The notes: generated by a model not told the origin, from the sequence alone. A stretch of 64,000 nt of DNA from Microvirga sp. SRT01 (GCA_018139225.1 JAGSNX010000001.1:186001-250000), one strand, 5' to 3'. Positions 1-9,046 are shown, counted from the stretch's first letter. Numbers and translations are program-made.

Positions 1-1
1 C

Positions 2-235
2 GTCGAGCCGTATATGACGACCCGCGCGCGGGGCACCGGCCTGGGCCTCGCGATCGTCAAGAAGATCGTCGAGGAGCATCTCGGCACGATCGAGTTCGCC
101 GACCGAGACGGTGGCGGCACGATCGTGACGATGCGGTTCGACGCCGCCGGCCTGTCGCGGCTCGATCAGGGGGCGACCACACCGGAGCCGGCCGGGGAGG
201 GCCAGCTTGCATCGCTGACTTCACACCGAACATGA
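2..235 (+). CDS. ntrY: NtrY-type sensor histidine kinase, C-terminal fragment
   Basis: This is the last 77 residues of a sensor kinase whose 5' part lies before the window. The ATP-binding G2 box GTGLGLAIVKKIV followed by a short beta-rich end is the classic C-terminus of the HATPase_c domain. The gene ends 21 bp before an NtrX-type regulator, the usual ntrY-ntrX order of alphaproteobacteria. The kinase is therefore inferred to be NtrY, a membrane sensor linked to nitrogen, redox and envelope control. No transmembrane or HAMP part can be seen here, so the family name rests on context. The alternative is another kinase of the same subfamily. Confidence 0.85.
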   Translation, partial: VEPYMTTRARGTGLGLAIVKKIVEEHLGTIEFADRDGGGTIVTMRFDAAGLSRLDQGATTPEPAGEGQLASLTSHRT

Positions 236-256
236 ACAACTGGCGGACATAGTATA

Positions 257-1630
257 ATGGCGCTCGACATCCTGGTCGTTGACGATGAGACGGACATCCG
301 CGAACTGGTCGCGGGTGTGCTGGAGGACGAGGGCTACGGCACGCGTGGCGCCGCGCACAGCGATGCCGCGCTGGAGGCGATCGCCGAACGCCGGCCGTCG
401 TTGGTGCTGCTCGATGTCTGGCTGCAGGGGTCGCGGCTCGACGGACTGGAGCTGCTCGACGAGATCAAGCGCCGCGACGCGTCGATTCCGGTGCTCGTCA
501 TCTCCGGTCACGGCAGCATCGACACCGCCGTTGCCGCGATCCGCAAGGGCGCGGTCGATTTCATCGAGAAGCCGTTCGAGGCCGAACGCCTGCTGCTGAT
601 GGTCGCGCGCGCAACCGAGACGGAGCGGCTGCGTCGCGAAGTCGCATCGCTGCGCGCCTATGCCGGTCGCGATACCGACCTTACGGGCAGCTCCGCCGCG
701 ATCAACGGCGTCCGCGCGACGTTGAAGCGCGTCGCGGCGACCGGTAGCCGGGTGCTGATCGTCGGCCCCGCCGGAGTCGGCAAGGAAGTCGCGGCGCGGC
801 TGCTGCACGGCTGGAGCCAACGAACCGCGGCACCGTTCGTGATCGTGTCGGCGGCGAACATGACCCCTGAACGCGTCGAGGAGGAGTTGTTCGGGGTGGA
901 GGAGGGCGGCGACCTCGTCCGACCGGGGCTGCTCGAACAGGCACATGGTGGTACCCTGTTCCTCGACGAGATCGCCGACATGCCGGTGGCGACGCAGGCG
1001 CGCATCCTGCGCGTGCTGACCGACCAGAGCTTCACCCGAGTCGGCGGCAGCCGCGTGGTGAAGGTCGACGTGCGGGTCGTCTCCGCCACCTCGCGCAACC
1101 TGACCGAAGAGATCGCCGAGGGGCGATTCCGCGAAGACCTGTATTACCGCCTGAACGTCGTTCCGGTGATCCTGCCGCCGCTTGCGGATCGGCGGGAGGA
1201 CATCCCGCCCCTGGTCCAGCATTTCATCGCGCACTATGCCGCCGAGCGTCGGGTTCCGACTCCGGAAATCGCGCCGGATGCGATGGTTGCGCTGCAATCC
1301 TATGAATGGCCGGGCAATGTCCGCCAGCTTCGCAACGTTGTGGAGCGGACCGTCATCATGGCTCCCGGCGATCGCATCGGCCGGATCGATCTCGATCTGC
1401 TGCCCGCCGAAGTGCTCGGGCAGGGTGCCGGTAGCGGCGGCGGATCGACCGCGATTATGGGCGCACCCCTGCGGGAGGCACGGGAGTCATTCGAGCGGGA
1501 ATATCTTCGCGTCCAGATCCGTCGCTTCTCCGGCAATATCTCGCGCACCGCTAGTTTCATCGGCATGGAACGCTCCGCCTTGCATCGCAAACTGAAGTTG
1601 CTGGGCATTACGGAAACACGCGAGGACTGA
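257..1630 (+). CDS. ntrX: NtrX-type response regulator lacking the GAFTGA loop
   Basis: A 457-residue regulator. Receiver domain about 1-120 with phospho-acceptor D53 in LVLLDVWL. AAA+ domain about 140-370 with Walker A GPAGVGKE (170-177) and Walker B TLFLDEIAD. Fis-type helix-turn-helix in the last 40 residues. It would receive phosphate from NtrY and bind DNA. In sigma54 activators ESELFG is followed by the GAFTGA loop that touches sigma54. Here the segment reads FGVEEGGDLVRPGLLEQA, with no GAFTGA, as I recall for other alphaproteobacterial NtrX proteins. It is therefore probably not a classical sigma54 activator. It is followed by hfq after 166 bp. Confidence 0.92.
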   Translation: MALDILVVDDETDIRELVAGVLEDEGYGTRGAAHSDAALEAIAERRPSLVLLDVWLQGSRLDGLELLDEIKRRDASIPVLVISGHGSIDTAVAAIRKGAVDFIEKPFEAERLLLMVARATETERLRREVASLRAYAGRDTDLTGSSAAINGVRATLKRVAATGSRVLIVGPAGVGKEVAARLLHGWSQRTAAPFVIVSAANMTPERVEEELFGVEEGGDLVRPGLLEQAHGGTLFLDEIADMPVATQARILRVLTDQSFTRVGGSRVVKVDVRVVSATSRNLTEEIAEGRFREDLYYRLNVVPVILPPLADRREDIPPLVQHFIAHYAAERRVPTPEIAPDAMVALQSYEWPGNVRQLRNVVERTVIMAPGDRIGRIDLDLLPAEVLGQGAGSGGGSTAIMGAPLREARESFEREYLRVQIRRFSGNISRTASFIGMERSALHRKLKLLGITETRED

Positions 1631-1796
1631 CCTGAATTGGTGAAGTGACGGTAAAAACGCCTTCCATCTCGGTCGCACGACCTTCACTTCTCGGGTGGTC
1701 GTCGCCATAACGGGATGGCCGGACGCAGCGTCCGGTTTCCGACGCCGGAAAACGGCGCATCGCGGGGCATCGCTCCGCCAACAAGAAGGGTGCCGC
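1631..1796 (+). promoter_or_regulatory. ntrX-hfq intergenic leader with two small hairpins
   Basis: This 166 bp spacer holds a 7 bp hairpin (CCGGACG-CAG-CGTCCGG, 1719-1735) followed by TTT, and a second short stem CGCCG-GAAAA-CGGCG around 1742-1756. The first could end ntrX transcripts weakly or be part of the hfq leader. A good ribosome-binding site, AAGAAGGG, precedes the hfq ATG at 1797. I cannot place a promoter with confidence. Confidence 0.35.
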
Positions 1797-2288
1797 ATGG
1801 CCGAAAAACAGACCTCCCTTCAGGACCTGTTCCTGAATGCCCTCCGCCGTTCCAAGACACCGGTGACGATGTTCCTGGTGAAGGGCGTGAAGCTTCAGGG
1901 CATCGTCACCTGGTTTGACAATTTTTCCGTGCTCCTGCGCCGCGACGGGCAGTCGCAGCTGATCTACAAGCATGCGATCTCCACGATCATGCCGGGTGGC
2001 ACGTTCGATCTCGATCCGATCCTCGACAGCATCGGCGAAGCGCAGCGCAAGTCGCCGCTGTTGCAGGAGTTGTTCTTGAACGCGGTCCGCAAGTCCGAGG
2101 ACAGCGTGACGATGTTCCTCATCAACGGCGTCATGCTGCAGGGCCAGATCGCAGGGTTCGACCTGTTCTGCATGCTGCTCCAGCGCGAGGGTATGGTGCA
2201 GCTCGTCTACAAGCATGCGGTGTCGACGATCCAGCCGGCGCGCGCGCTGAACCTGTCGGACGAGCAAAACGAGCCGGTCGAGGATTGA
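1797..2288 (+). CDS. hfq: Tandem (double-domain) RNA chaperone Hfq
   Basis: A 163-residue protein made of two complete Hfq Sm domains. Domain 1 is about residues 5-66 (Q9, K32, F40-D41-N42-F43, Y57-K58-H59). Domain 2 is about 86-148 (Q90, F121-D122-L123-F124, Y138-K139-H140). They are joined by a linker of roughly 20 residues. Both keep the proximal-face Gln and the YKHA-ST Sm2 signature that bind U-rich sRNA ends. Domain 2 has Met113 where the distal-face Lys31 of E. coli Hfq would be, so the domains are not equivalent. Normal Hfq is 70-100 residues and forms a hexamer. Here three chains could build a pseudo-hexameric ring. The start at 1797 has AAGAAGGG six bases upstream. An in-frame ATG at 1695 lacks family support. 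The gene lies before hflX, the conserved order. Confidence 0.95.
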   Translation: MAEKQTSLQDLFLNALRRSKTPVTMFLVKGVKLQGIVTWFDNFSVLLRRDGQSQLIYKHAISTIMPGGTFDLDPILDSIGEAQRKSPLLQELFLNAVRKSEDSVTMFLINGVMLQGQIAGFDLFCMLLQREGMVQLVYKHAVSTIQPARALNLSDEQNEPVED

Positions 2289-2298
2289 GGAAAGCGTC

Positions 2299-3591
2299 TT
2301 GAGCACAGGGTTCGATCGCGATCGTGACGACGTCGCCCGCGGCGCGCGCGCCGTCGTCGTGTTGCCGGACCGCGGCGACTCGTCGCGCGACGTGGATGCG
2401 CGGCTGGAGGAATGTGCCGGCCTCGCCGCAGCGATCGGGCTGGAGGTCGTGGATCGCGTGGCGCTTCGCGTCCGGACACCGCGACCTGCTACGCTGATCG
2501 GCAGCGGCCAGATGGAAGAGCTGGCGACCCGCGTAACGATGGAGGAGGCGACGCTGGTCGTCTTCGATGCGGCATTAACGCCGGTGCAGCAGCGCAATCT
2601 GGAAACCGGGCTGTCCGCCAAGGTCATCGATCGCACTGGCTTGATCCTCGAAATCTTCGGCGAACGCGCTGCAACGGCCGAGGGGCGGTTGCAAGTCGAA
2701 CTCGCGCATCTCGACTATCAAGCGGGACGGCTGGTGCGAAGCTGGACCCACCTCGAGCGGCAACGTGGTGGCTTCGGCTTCCTTGGCGGCCCGGGCGAGA
2801 CGCAGATTGAGGCCGACCGTCGCATGATCCGTGACCGCATGGCACGGCTGCGACGCGAGCTGGAGCAGGTCAGCCGGACCCGTGGGCTCCACCGCGACCG
2901 TCGGCAACGCGCGCCGTGGCCGGTGATCGCGCTGGTCGGATACACTAACGCTGGCAAGTCCACGCTGTTCAACCGCCTGACCGGGGCGGATGTGATGGCG
3001 GAGAACCTGCTGTTCGCGACGCTCGACCCGACCCTACGGCAGATTTCCCTGCCCGGTATCGACAAGGCGATCCTGTCCGACACCGTCGGCTTCGTGTCCG
3101 ACCTGCCGACGCAACTCGTCGCCGCGTTCAAGGCGACGCTGGAAGAGGTGGTGTCGGCCGACCTGCTGATCCACGTGCGCGACATTGCGCACCCCGATAC
3201 CGAGGCGCAGCGCGCCGACGTGGAGGCGGTGCTGGAGGAGATCGGCGTCACCGCGTTGACGCCGCGGTTCGAGGCCTGGAACAAGCTCGACCTGCTCGAC
3301 GCGGACCGCCGTTCGGATGCGCTGGAGCAAGCTGCCCGGCGCAGCGACGTGAAGGTGATTTCGGCGCTGACCGGGGAGGGGGTGGACGATCTGTCGACGG
3401 CGGTCGCCGCACGGCTGACGGAGGGGCATCGCCGCTACACGATCACGCTGGACAGCTCGGACGGGGCAGGCGCTGCGTGGCTGCACGCCAATGGCGAAGT
3501 GCTGGCGCAGGCGACGGAAGGCGATTCGACGACATTCGATGTCCGGCTCGGCGAAGAGGATTACGCCCGGTTCAACCGTCGCTTCGCTTGA
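2299..3591 (+). CDS. hflX: Ribosome-associated GTPase HflX
   Basis: A 430-residue GTPase of the Obg-HflX group that splits stalled or idle ribosomes under stress. The N-terminal HflX domain (about 15-190) contains the glycine-rich stretch GGFGFLGGPGETQIE. The G domain follows with G1 GYTNAGKST (214-222), G3 DTVGF (262-266) and G4 NKLD (329-332). The start is TTG at 2299, ten bases after the hfq stop and preceded by GAGGAAAG overlapping the end of hfq, so hfq and hflX are almost certainly one transcript with translational coupling. The stop overlaps the convergent mazG stop by 20 bp. Confidence 0.95.
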   Translation: MSTGFDRDRDDVARGARAVVVLPDRGDSSRDVDARLEECAGLAAAIGLEVVDRVALRVRTPRPATLIGSGQMEELATRVTMEEATLVVFDAALTPVQQRNLETGLSAKVIDRTGLILEIFGERAATAEGRLQVELAHLDYQAGRLVRSWTHLERQRGGFGFLGGPGETQIEADRRMIRDRMARLRRELEQVSRTRGLHRDRRQRAPWPVIALVGYTNAGKSTLFNRLTGADVMAENLLFATLDPTLRQISLPGIDKAILSDTVGFVSDLPTQLVAAFKATLEEVVSADLLIHVRDIAHPDTEAQRADVEAVLEEIGVTALTPRFEAWNKLDLLDADRRSDALEQAARRSDVKVISALTGEGVDDLSTAVAARLTEGHRRYTITLDSSDGAGAAWLHANGEVLAQATEGDSTTFDVRLGEEDYARFNRRFA

Positions 3592-4327
3592 CTGCGGCCC
3601 ACAGCTCTTCCTTCTGGTCGAGCGACAGTTCCACGAACGCCGAACCGCCCAACGACTCCATACCGGCGAAACGCCGCTCGAACTTGCCGTTGGCATCGCG
3701 TAACGCCGCTTCGGCGTCGATACCCTTGTGACGTGCATAGTTGACGACGCTGAACAACAGATCGCCGACTTCTTCCGCCAGCGTGTCGGGCGTCGCCTGA
3801 TCGATCTCGGCGAGTTCCTCGTCGATCTTGGCGCGCGGCCCTGCGGCGTCCGGCCAGTCGAAGCCGACACGGGCCGCACGCTTCTGTAGCTTCTCGGCCC
3901 GGCTGAGCGCCGGCAGACCGAGCGCGACACCCGCCAGCGCCCCTGCGTCGGCAGCGCGTTCCGCCGCCTTCATCCCGTCCCAATCGGGGCGACCCTGCGC
4001 TGTACCGAAGATGTGTGGATGACGGCGTTCCATCTTGTCGGCGATCGCCGTGGCGACATCGTCAAAGGCGAACAGGCCGTCTTCCTCGGCGATCCGGCTT
4101 TGGAACACGACCTGGAGCAGCAGGTCGCCGAGTTCGTCGCGGACATCCTCCACCGAACCGCGGGCGACGGCGTCCGCCACCTCGTACGCTTCCTCGATCG
4201 TATAGGGCGCGATCGTCGACCAGCTTTGCGCGATGTCCCAATCGCAGCCGCCGTTCGGATCGCGAAGCCTCGCCATGATCGCAAGCAACCTCTCAACCGG
4301 CCGACGAGAGTCGTTGATAATATGCAT
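3572..4327 (-). CDS. mazG: Nucleoside triphosphate pyrophosphohydrolase MazG
   Basis: A 251-residue all-alpha NTP pyrophosphatase that removes abnormal or excess (d)NTPs. Two MazG repeats are visible, each with EExxD-type metal sites: EEAYEVADAV then DELGDLLLQV in the first half, and DEELAEID then EEVGDLLFSVVN in the second. The linker motif HPHIFG is typical. Length matches full-length MazG. It starts ten bases after the retropepsin stop and is the last gene of the long minus-strand unit beginning at mltB. No clear ribosome-binding site precedes the ATG, so the start is less certain than the family assignment. Confidence 0.93.
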   Translation of the reverse strand: MHIINDSRRPVERLLAIMARLRDPNGGCDWDIAQSWSTIAPYTIEEAYEVADAVARGSVEDVRDELGDLLLQVVFQSRIAEEDGLFAFDDVATAIADKMERRHPHIFGTAQGRPDWDGMKAAERAADAGALAGVALGLPALSRAEKLQKRAARVGFDWPDAAGPRAKIDEELAEIDQATPDTLAEEVGDLLFSVVNYARHKGIDAEAALRDANGKFERRFAGMESLGGSAFVELSLDQKEELWAAVKRSDG

Positions 4328-4336
4328 TATGTAAAA

Positions 4337-4921
4337 CTACGCTTCGTTTGGCTGCAGGATTAGGATACGTCCCTCGACGCGCCACGAGGCCAGCCGCGAC
4401 AGGAAGTTCATGCCGATGATGTCCTGATCGCCAAACGCCTCCGACACCACGGCAGCGATGTCGGTAACGGTGACGCTGCCGACCTTGAGCGTCTTGATCG
4501 TCACGCGGTGAGCGACGATGCGGCCGTTGGCGGTGTCGATCATCACCGGGAATGCGCTCTCGTTCAGGTCCAGCCCGGCGGCCTTGGCGGTCGCGACCGA
4601 CAGCGCGATCGTCGTCGCGCCGCTGTCGACCAGCATCGGCGCGCGCACGCCGTTGATCGACGTGACGGCGTGGAAATGCCCATCCTCGCCCATACCGATC
4701 CGGGTTTCCGAACCGCTGATCTCCTGATCGTCCAGGACGCGGCTTAGCGACGGCAATTTGTCGCGCTGACTTACGAGCAACAGCCCGACCGCGAAGATGC
4801 CGATCCACGCCGCCGCCATCTTCATCGTCTGCCCGAGCGGCGGCCGCCGTGCGATGAGGCCGGACAAGGGCAGCAGGATCATCAGCCCGTAGAACAGCAT
4901 GTCCACGGACCGCTCGCTCAC
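4337..4921 (-). CDS. Retropepsin-like aspartic protease, membrane-anchored (TIGR02281 type)
   Basis: A 194-residue protein with two N-terminal hydrophobic helices (about 9-23 and 36-51), followed by a retroviral-type aspartic protease domain with the active-site signature LVDSGATTIALS. Such single-domain enzymes act as dimers and are widespread in alphaproteobacteria. The helices suggest it sits in the inner membrane with the catalytic part in the periplasm, which is inference. It begins with GTG that overlaps the upstream stop as GTGA (4918-4921), so translation is coupled to the metallo-beta-lactamase-fold gene. The substrate is unknown. Confidence 0.82.
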   Translation of the reverse strand: MSERSVDMLFYGLMILLPLSGLIARRPPLGQTMKMAAAWIGIFAVGLLLVSQRDKLPSLSRVLDDQEISGSETRIGMGEDGHFHAVTSINGVRAPMLVDSGATTIALSVATAKAAGLDLNESAFPVMIDTANGRIVAHRVTIKTLKVGSVTVTDIAAVVSEAFGDQDIIGMNFLSRLASWRVEGRILILQPNEA

Positions 4922-5676
4922 AAGACCAGTCCGTCATAGCCCGGCTCGACACCCGCCGGCAGCGCCGCCGCCAGCGTCGCGTAGTCGAGCGTGTGATCCA
5001 TATGCACGGTCGCCGCCCGCGTCGGCTTCAGCTCCGCGATCCAGTCCACTGCCTGTGCGACGGTCGGGTGCGTCGGGTGCGGCTCGTGGCGCAGCGCGTC
5101 GATGATCAGCACGTCCAGGTCCTGATACAGCGTGCGCATAGCGCCGGTCATGGCGCTGAGATCGGTGGCATATCCGATCCGCTTACCGCCCGCATCGAAG
5201 CGTAGCCCGGCGCTGGTGATGCGCCCGTGCGGCTGGTCCGCGACCGCAAGGTCAATTCCGCCGATCGTCAGCCGGTCCGGCAAGATGTCCGCCGCGACCG
5301 TCGCCGGATAGCCGCCCTTGCCCGCGAACACATAGGCGAACCGATCCTTCAGCACCGCCAGAGTGGGACCCCGCGCGTAGCCGGGCACAGGGTGGCCGAG
5401 CACATGATAGAGCTGCCGCAGGTCGTCAATTCCGTGGCAGTGATCGGCGTGGTCGTGGGTCCAGATCACCGCGTCGATCCGCCCGACATCCGCCGCCAGC
5501 AGCTGCTCGCGCATGTCGGGACTGGTATCGACGAGGATGCGCGTGTCCTCATGCTCGACGACGATCGACGCGCGCGAGCGGCGGTTGCGCGGATCGCTCG
5601 GGTCGCACGCTCCCCATTCGTTGCCGATCCGCGGCACGCCGGTCGACGTGCCGGAGCCGAGGATGGTCACCTTCAC
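4918..5676 (-). CDS. MBL-fold metal-dependent hydrolase, PhnP-like
   Basis: A 252-residue metallo-beta-lactamase-fold enzyme. The N-terminus GSGTSTGVPRIG and metal motif THDHADH are typical of the branch containing PhnP, a cyclic ribose-phosphate phosphodiesterase, and related phosphodiesterases. Later ligands are in GYATDLSA and VHMDHTLDY. It has no C-P lyase genes around it, so a role in phosphonate use is unlikely. A general cyclic-phosphate or nucleotide phosphodiesterase role is possible. Overlap of four bases with tatD upstream (ATGA) and with the protease downstream (GTGA) places it inside an operon. Confidence 0.85.
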   Translation of the reverse strand: MKVTILGSGTSTGVPRIGNEWGACDPSDPRNRRSRASIVVEHEDTRILVDTSPDMREQLLAADVGRIDAVIWTHDHADHCHGIDDLRQLYHVLGHPVPGYARGPTLAVLKDRFAYVFAGKGGYPATVAADILPDRLTIGGIDLAVADQPHGRITSAGLRFDAGGKRIGYATDLSAMTGAMRTLYQDLDVLIIDALRHEPHPTHPTVAQAVDWIAELKPTRAATVHMDHTLDYATLAAALPAGVEPGYDGLVL

Positions 5677-6449
5677 GCGCGGGTCTTGGCGAACAGCGCG
5701 TGAAAGTTCTGCGCCGTCCGCTCCGCCAGCATCGTCGGATCGTCACCGCGCAGCTTGGCGACGAACGCCAGCGTGTCGGCCACGAACGCCGGCTCGCCCG
5801 GCTTGCCCCGATGCGGCACGGGCGCCAGGAACGGCGCATCGGTCTCGACCAGCAGCCGCTCGACCGGCAAATCGCGCGCCGTCGCCTGAAGGTCGACGGC
5901 ATTCTTGAACGTCACGATTCCCGAAATCGAGATATAAAACCCTAAATCCAGCGCCGTGTCGGCAAATGCTCGGCTAGCGGTGAAGCAGTGGATGACGCCG
6001 GGATAGGCCCCCTTCCCCATTTCGTCCGCCAGGATCGCGGCAGTATCATCCTCCGCATCACGCGTATGGACGATCAGCGGCAGGCCGGTATCGCGACACG
6101 CGGCGATATGGGCGCGGAAACTGGCCTGCTGCCGTTCGCGATCCGAATGCTCGTAGTAGTAATCGAGGCCGGATTCGCCGATGCCGACCACCCGAGGATG
6201 TGCGGCCCGCTCGACCAGCTTGGCGGTGTCGATATGCGAATGCTGGTCGGCCTCGTGCGGATGGATGCCGACCGTCGCCCAGACATCGGGCTCGCGTTCC
6301 GCGGTCGCGAGCACGGCGTCCCACTCGCTTTCGCGCGTCGCGATGTTGAGCATCGCCGTCACCCCGCGCGCACGGGCCCGCGCCAGCACCGCCGGCTGGT
6401 CCTCGACCAACCCCTTGTAGTTCAGGTGGCAGTGGCTGTCGGCGAGCAT
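5673..6449 (-). CDS. tatD: TatD family metal-dependent DNase
   Basis: A 258-residue TIM-barrel hydrolase. The metal ligands are in the N-terminal DSHCHLN, with further motifs GIGESGLDYYYE, PLIVHTRDAEDDT, HCFTAS and VETDAPFLAP in the expected order. TatD enzymes are 3'-5' exonucleases and DNases used in repair and turnover. An in-frame ATG lies 90 bases upstream inside metG, but the family start is MLADSHCHLN, where the ATG shares one base with the metG stop (TGATG). It follows metG, the conserved holB-metG-tatD order of alphaproteobacteria. Confidence 0.95.
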   Translation of the reverse strand: MLADSHCHLNYKGLVEDQPAVLARARARGVTAMLNIATRESEWDAVLATAEREPDVWATVGIHPHEADQHSHIDTAKLVERAAHPRVVGIGESGLDYYYEHSDRERQQASFRAHIAACRDTGLPLIVHTRDAEDDTAAILADEMGKGAYPGVIHCFTASRAFADTALDLGFYISISGIVTFKNAVDLQATARDLPVERLLVETDAPFLAPVPHRGKPGEPAFVADTLAFVAKLRGDDPTMLAERTAQNFHALFAKTRA

Positions 6450-7999
6450 CAGGCGACCTCCGCCGGCAACTCCAGCCGGGGGAAAGCGGGAGTCGGTGCG
6501 GCGAGGCGGAAACAGCTGACAACCTGTGCCGGGTACCATCCGTCATCGTCGATCGCCGCATGATCGCGGGCGTCCGCGCCCAGCAGGTCGAGGATCGTCG
6601 CTGCGCCCGTCGGCACCACCGGCAGGATCGCGATCGCCAGCATCCGAATTGCGCGGACCAGCGTGCCGAGCACGGCGTGCATCCGCTCCGGATCGGTCTT
6701 GCGGAGCGACCACGGCGCCTGCACGTCGATATACTGGTTACAGGCATAGACGCCGCGCATCCACGCCTCGATACCCTGGCTGAGCGACAGGTCTCCGAAC
6801 GCCGCCTTCAACGCGGCGCACGCCACGACGACTTCCTCGATCAGGACAGCATCGGCATCGTCGCGCCGGCCGGGATCGGGAAATGCGCCTTCCAGATTCT
6901 TGGCGATGAACGACAAGGTCCGCTGGGCGAGGTTGCCGAACGCGTTTGCCAGTTCGGCGTTGACGCGCGTGACGATCGCCTCGGGCGAATAGGAGCCGTC
7001 CTGCCCGAAACTGACCTCGCGCAGGAAGAAATAGCGGAGGGCGTCGATCCCGAACGCGTCCGCCAGCGCCATCGGATCGACGACGTTGCCGACCGATTTC
7101 GACATCTTCTCGCCGCGGCTGAGCAGGAAGCCGTGGCCGAACACGCTCTTGGGCAGCGGGATCTTCGCCGACATCAGGAACGCCGGCCAGTACACCGCGT
7201 GAAACCGGACGATGTCCTTGCCGATCAGGTGCAGGTCCGCGGGCCAGAACCGCGCGTTCGGCGCGCCCGTATCGGGATAGCCCGTGCCGGTCAGATAGTT
7301 GGTCAGCGCATCGACCCACACATACATGACGTGCCCCGGGCTGCCCGGCACCGGCACGCCCCAGTCGAAGCTGGTCCGCGAGACCGACAGGTCCGACAAT
7401 CCGCCCTCGACAAAGCGCATCACCTCGTTGCGGCGGCTGTCCGGTCGGATGAAGTCCGGTTCGGCTGCGTAAAGGTCGAGCAGCGGCTGCTGATATTTCG
7501 ACAGCCGGAAAAACCACGTCTCCTCGGCGGTCCACTCGACCGGCGTGCCCTGCGGCGACAAGCGATCATCGCCCTCCCCCGTCAGTTCCTTTTCGTCGTA
7601 GAACGCTTCGTCGCGAACGGAATACCAGCCCTCATACCGGTCGAGATACAGGTCGCCCGAATCCACCATCGCCTGCCAGATAGCTTGGCTTGCGGCGTAG
7701 TGGTCCGTATCCACCGTCCGGATGAACCGATCGTACGAGATGTGAAAGCGATCTGCCATCTCGCTGAAATGCGATGACATTTCATCAGCGAAGGCACGGG
7801 TCTCCAGCCCCCTCGCCCGTGCCGCCTGTGCCATTTTCAGCCCGTGTTCGTCCGTACCGGTCTGGAACAGCACGTCGCGTCCGGCCTGCCGCTGAAAGCG
7901 GGCAATGACGTCGGCGGCGACCATCTCGTACGCATGGCCGATATGCGGCCGCCCGTTGGGATAGTGGATCGCGGTGGTAATATAGAAGGGGTCACCCAT
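6449..7999 (-). CDS. metG: Methionyl-tRNA synthetase
   Basis: A 516-residue class I aminoacyl-tRNA synthetase charging tRNA(Met). The HIGH-type motif is PHIGHAYE (about 18-25) and the KMSKS loop is EKMSKSVGN. It is the short form: there is no Cys4 zinc knuckle insertion and no C-terminal dimerisation (Trbp111) domain. That matches the MetG2-like enzymes of alphaproteobacteria. The anticodon-binding helical bundle is in the last 150 residues. It lies 75 bp after holB and overlaps tatD by one base. Confidence 0.96.
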   Translation of the reverse strand: MGDPFYITTAIHYPNGRPHIGHAYEMVAADVIARFQRQAGRDVLFQTGTDEHGLKMAQAARARGLETRAFADEMSSHFSEMADRFHISYDRFIRTVDTDHYAASQAIWQAMVDSGDLYLDRYEGWYSVRDEAFYDEKELTGEGDDRLSPQGTPVEWTAEETWFFRLSKYQQPLLDLYAAEPDFIRPDSRRNEVMRFVEGGLSDLSVSRTSFDWGVPVPGSPGHVMYVWVDALTNYLTGTGYPDTGAPNARFWPADLHLIGKDIVRFHAVYWPAFLMSAKIPLPKSVFGHGFLLSRGEKMSKSVGNVVDPMALADAFGIDALRYFFLREVSFGQDGSYSPEAIVTRVNAELANAFGNLAQRTLSFIAKNLEGAFPDPGRRDDADAVLIEEVVVACAALKAAFGDLSLSQGIEAWMRGVYACNQYIDVQAPWSLRKTDPERMHAVLGTLVRAIRMLAIAILPVVPTGAATILDLLGADARDHAAIDDDGWYPAQVVSCFRLAAPTPAFPRLELPAEVA

Positions 8000-8074
8000 A
8001 GTGGCTGTCCCTACGGCGCAGGTCCCGCACTGGCAATGTCCGAACCACGCGTCGGTGTGTACATCGGCGCGGGA

Positions 8075-9046
8075 TCAGGCGGCGTGCAGCCTCGCGACGA
8101 TCCCCGCCATCTCGAACACCGTTCCGCTCGCATCGAGCGACAGGCCGCGGGCCGCCCCGGCCAGATCGCGCGCGGCGGCATGGGCGTCGAGCGCGGTCCG
8201 CAACGGCTCGCCCGACCGCGCCTTCGCCGCGCCGGCGATGAAGGCCGGAACGCGGTCGAGGAACGCTTCGTAACGGGCCTGCGCCGGCTTGCCCGCCAGT
8301 TGCCTCGCCAGTGCCGCACGTCGACCATTGTCGGGATCGCCGTCGGCCGCGATCGCGGCGATCGCCTGATCCACCTTGGCGAGATCGAGGCCCGCGAAGC
8401 GCAGGCCGCGCCCCGGCGCGCCGTCCGCGGCGGTGACCAGCGCGGCGATTTCCGCCTCGTCCGCCTCGGGCAATTGCGCGCGCAGAACGGTCGCAACCTC
8501 CGCGTCGGTCAGTCGCTCGAATCGCAGCAACCTGCACCGGGACCGGATCGTCGGCAGCAGCTTGCCGGGTGCATGACTGACCAGCAGGAAGATCGTGCCG
8601 ACCGGCGGTTCCTCCAGGTTCTTGAGCAAGGCGTTTGCGCCGTTGCGCTCCAGATCGTCGATCGCGTCGATCACGACCACGCGACGGCTGCTCATCGCGG
8701 GCGCGGTGGCGAACATCGGCTGGAGCGTGCGGACCTGCGCGATCGTGATCGACCGCGCCAGCTCCGGCTTGTCCGGGTCCTTCTGCAACCGCTCCAGCAG
8801 CCGGTAATCGGGATGCGAGCCCGCGGCGAACAGCGACGCGGTACGATGGCCGTCGGGTACCGCGAACCCCCGCGGCAGCGACGGATCGACCGCCTCCGCC
8901 AGCATCCGCAGTGCCGCGGCGCGGGCGAAGCTGGCTTTGCCAACTCCCTCCGGCCCCGCGATCAGCCACGCATGATGCAACGCGCCACTATCCAGCGCCG
9001 CGCGGAAGCTCGCCTGCGCCGCCGCGTTGCCGAGGGGTGACGTCAC
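8075..9046 (-). CDS. holB: DNA polymerase III subunit delta prime
   Basis: A 323-residue AAA+ clamp-loader subunit. Walker A-like GPEGVGKAS lies near residue 31. The RFC-box region LLKNLEEPP and the SRC sensor motif (TIRSRCRLL) identify delta prime. No four-cysteine zinc motif is present between the P-loop and the Walker B region, as in other alphaproteobacterial homologues I recall. It opens the sliding clamp for replication. Only four bases separate it from the dac stop. In many relatives thymidylate kinase (tmk) sits between dac and holB. It is absent here. Confidence 0.92.
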   Translation of the reverse strand: MTSPLGNAAAQASFRAALDSGALHHAWLIAGPEGVGKASFARAAALRMLAEAVDPSLPRGFAVPDGHRTASLFAAGSHPDYRLLERLQKDPDKPELARSITIAQVRTLQPMFATAPAMSSRRVVVIDAIDDLERNGANALLKNLEEPPVGTIFLLVSHAPGKLLPTIRSRCRLLRFERLTDAEVATVLRAQLPEADEAEIAALVTAADGAPGRGLRFAGLDLAKVDQAIAAIAADGDPDNGRRAALARQLAGKPAQARYEAFLDRVPAFIAGAAKARSGEPLRTALDAHAAARDLAGAARGLSLDASGTVFEMAGIVARLHAA

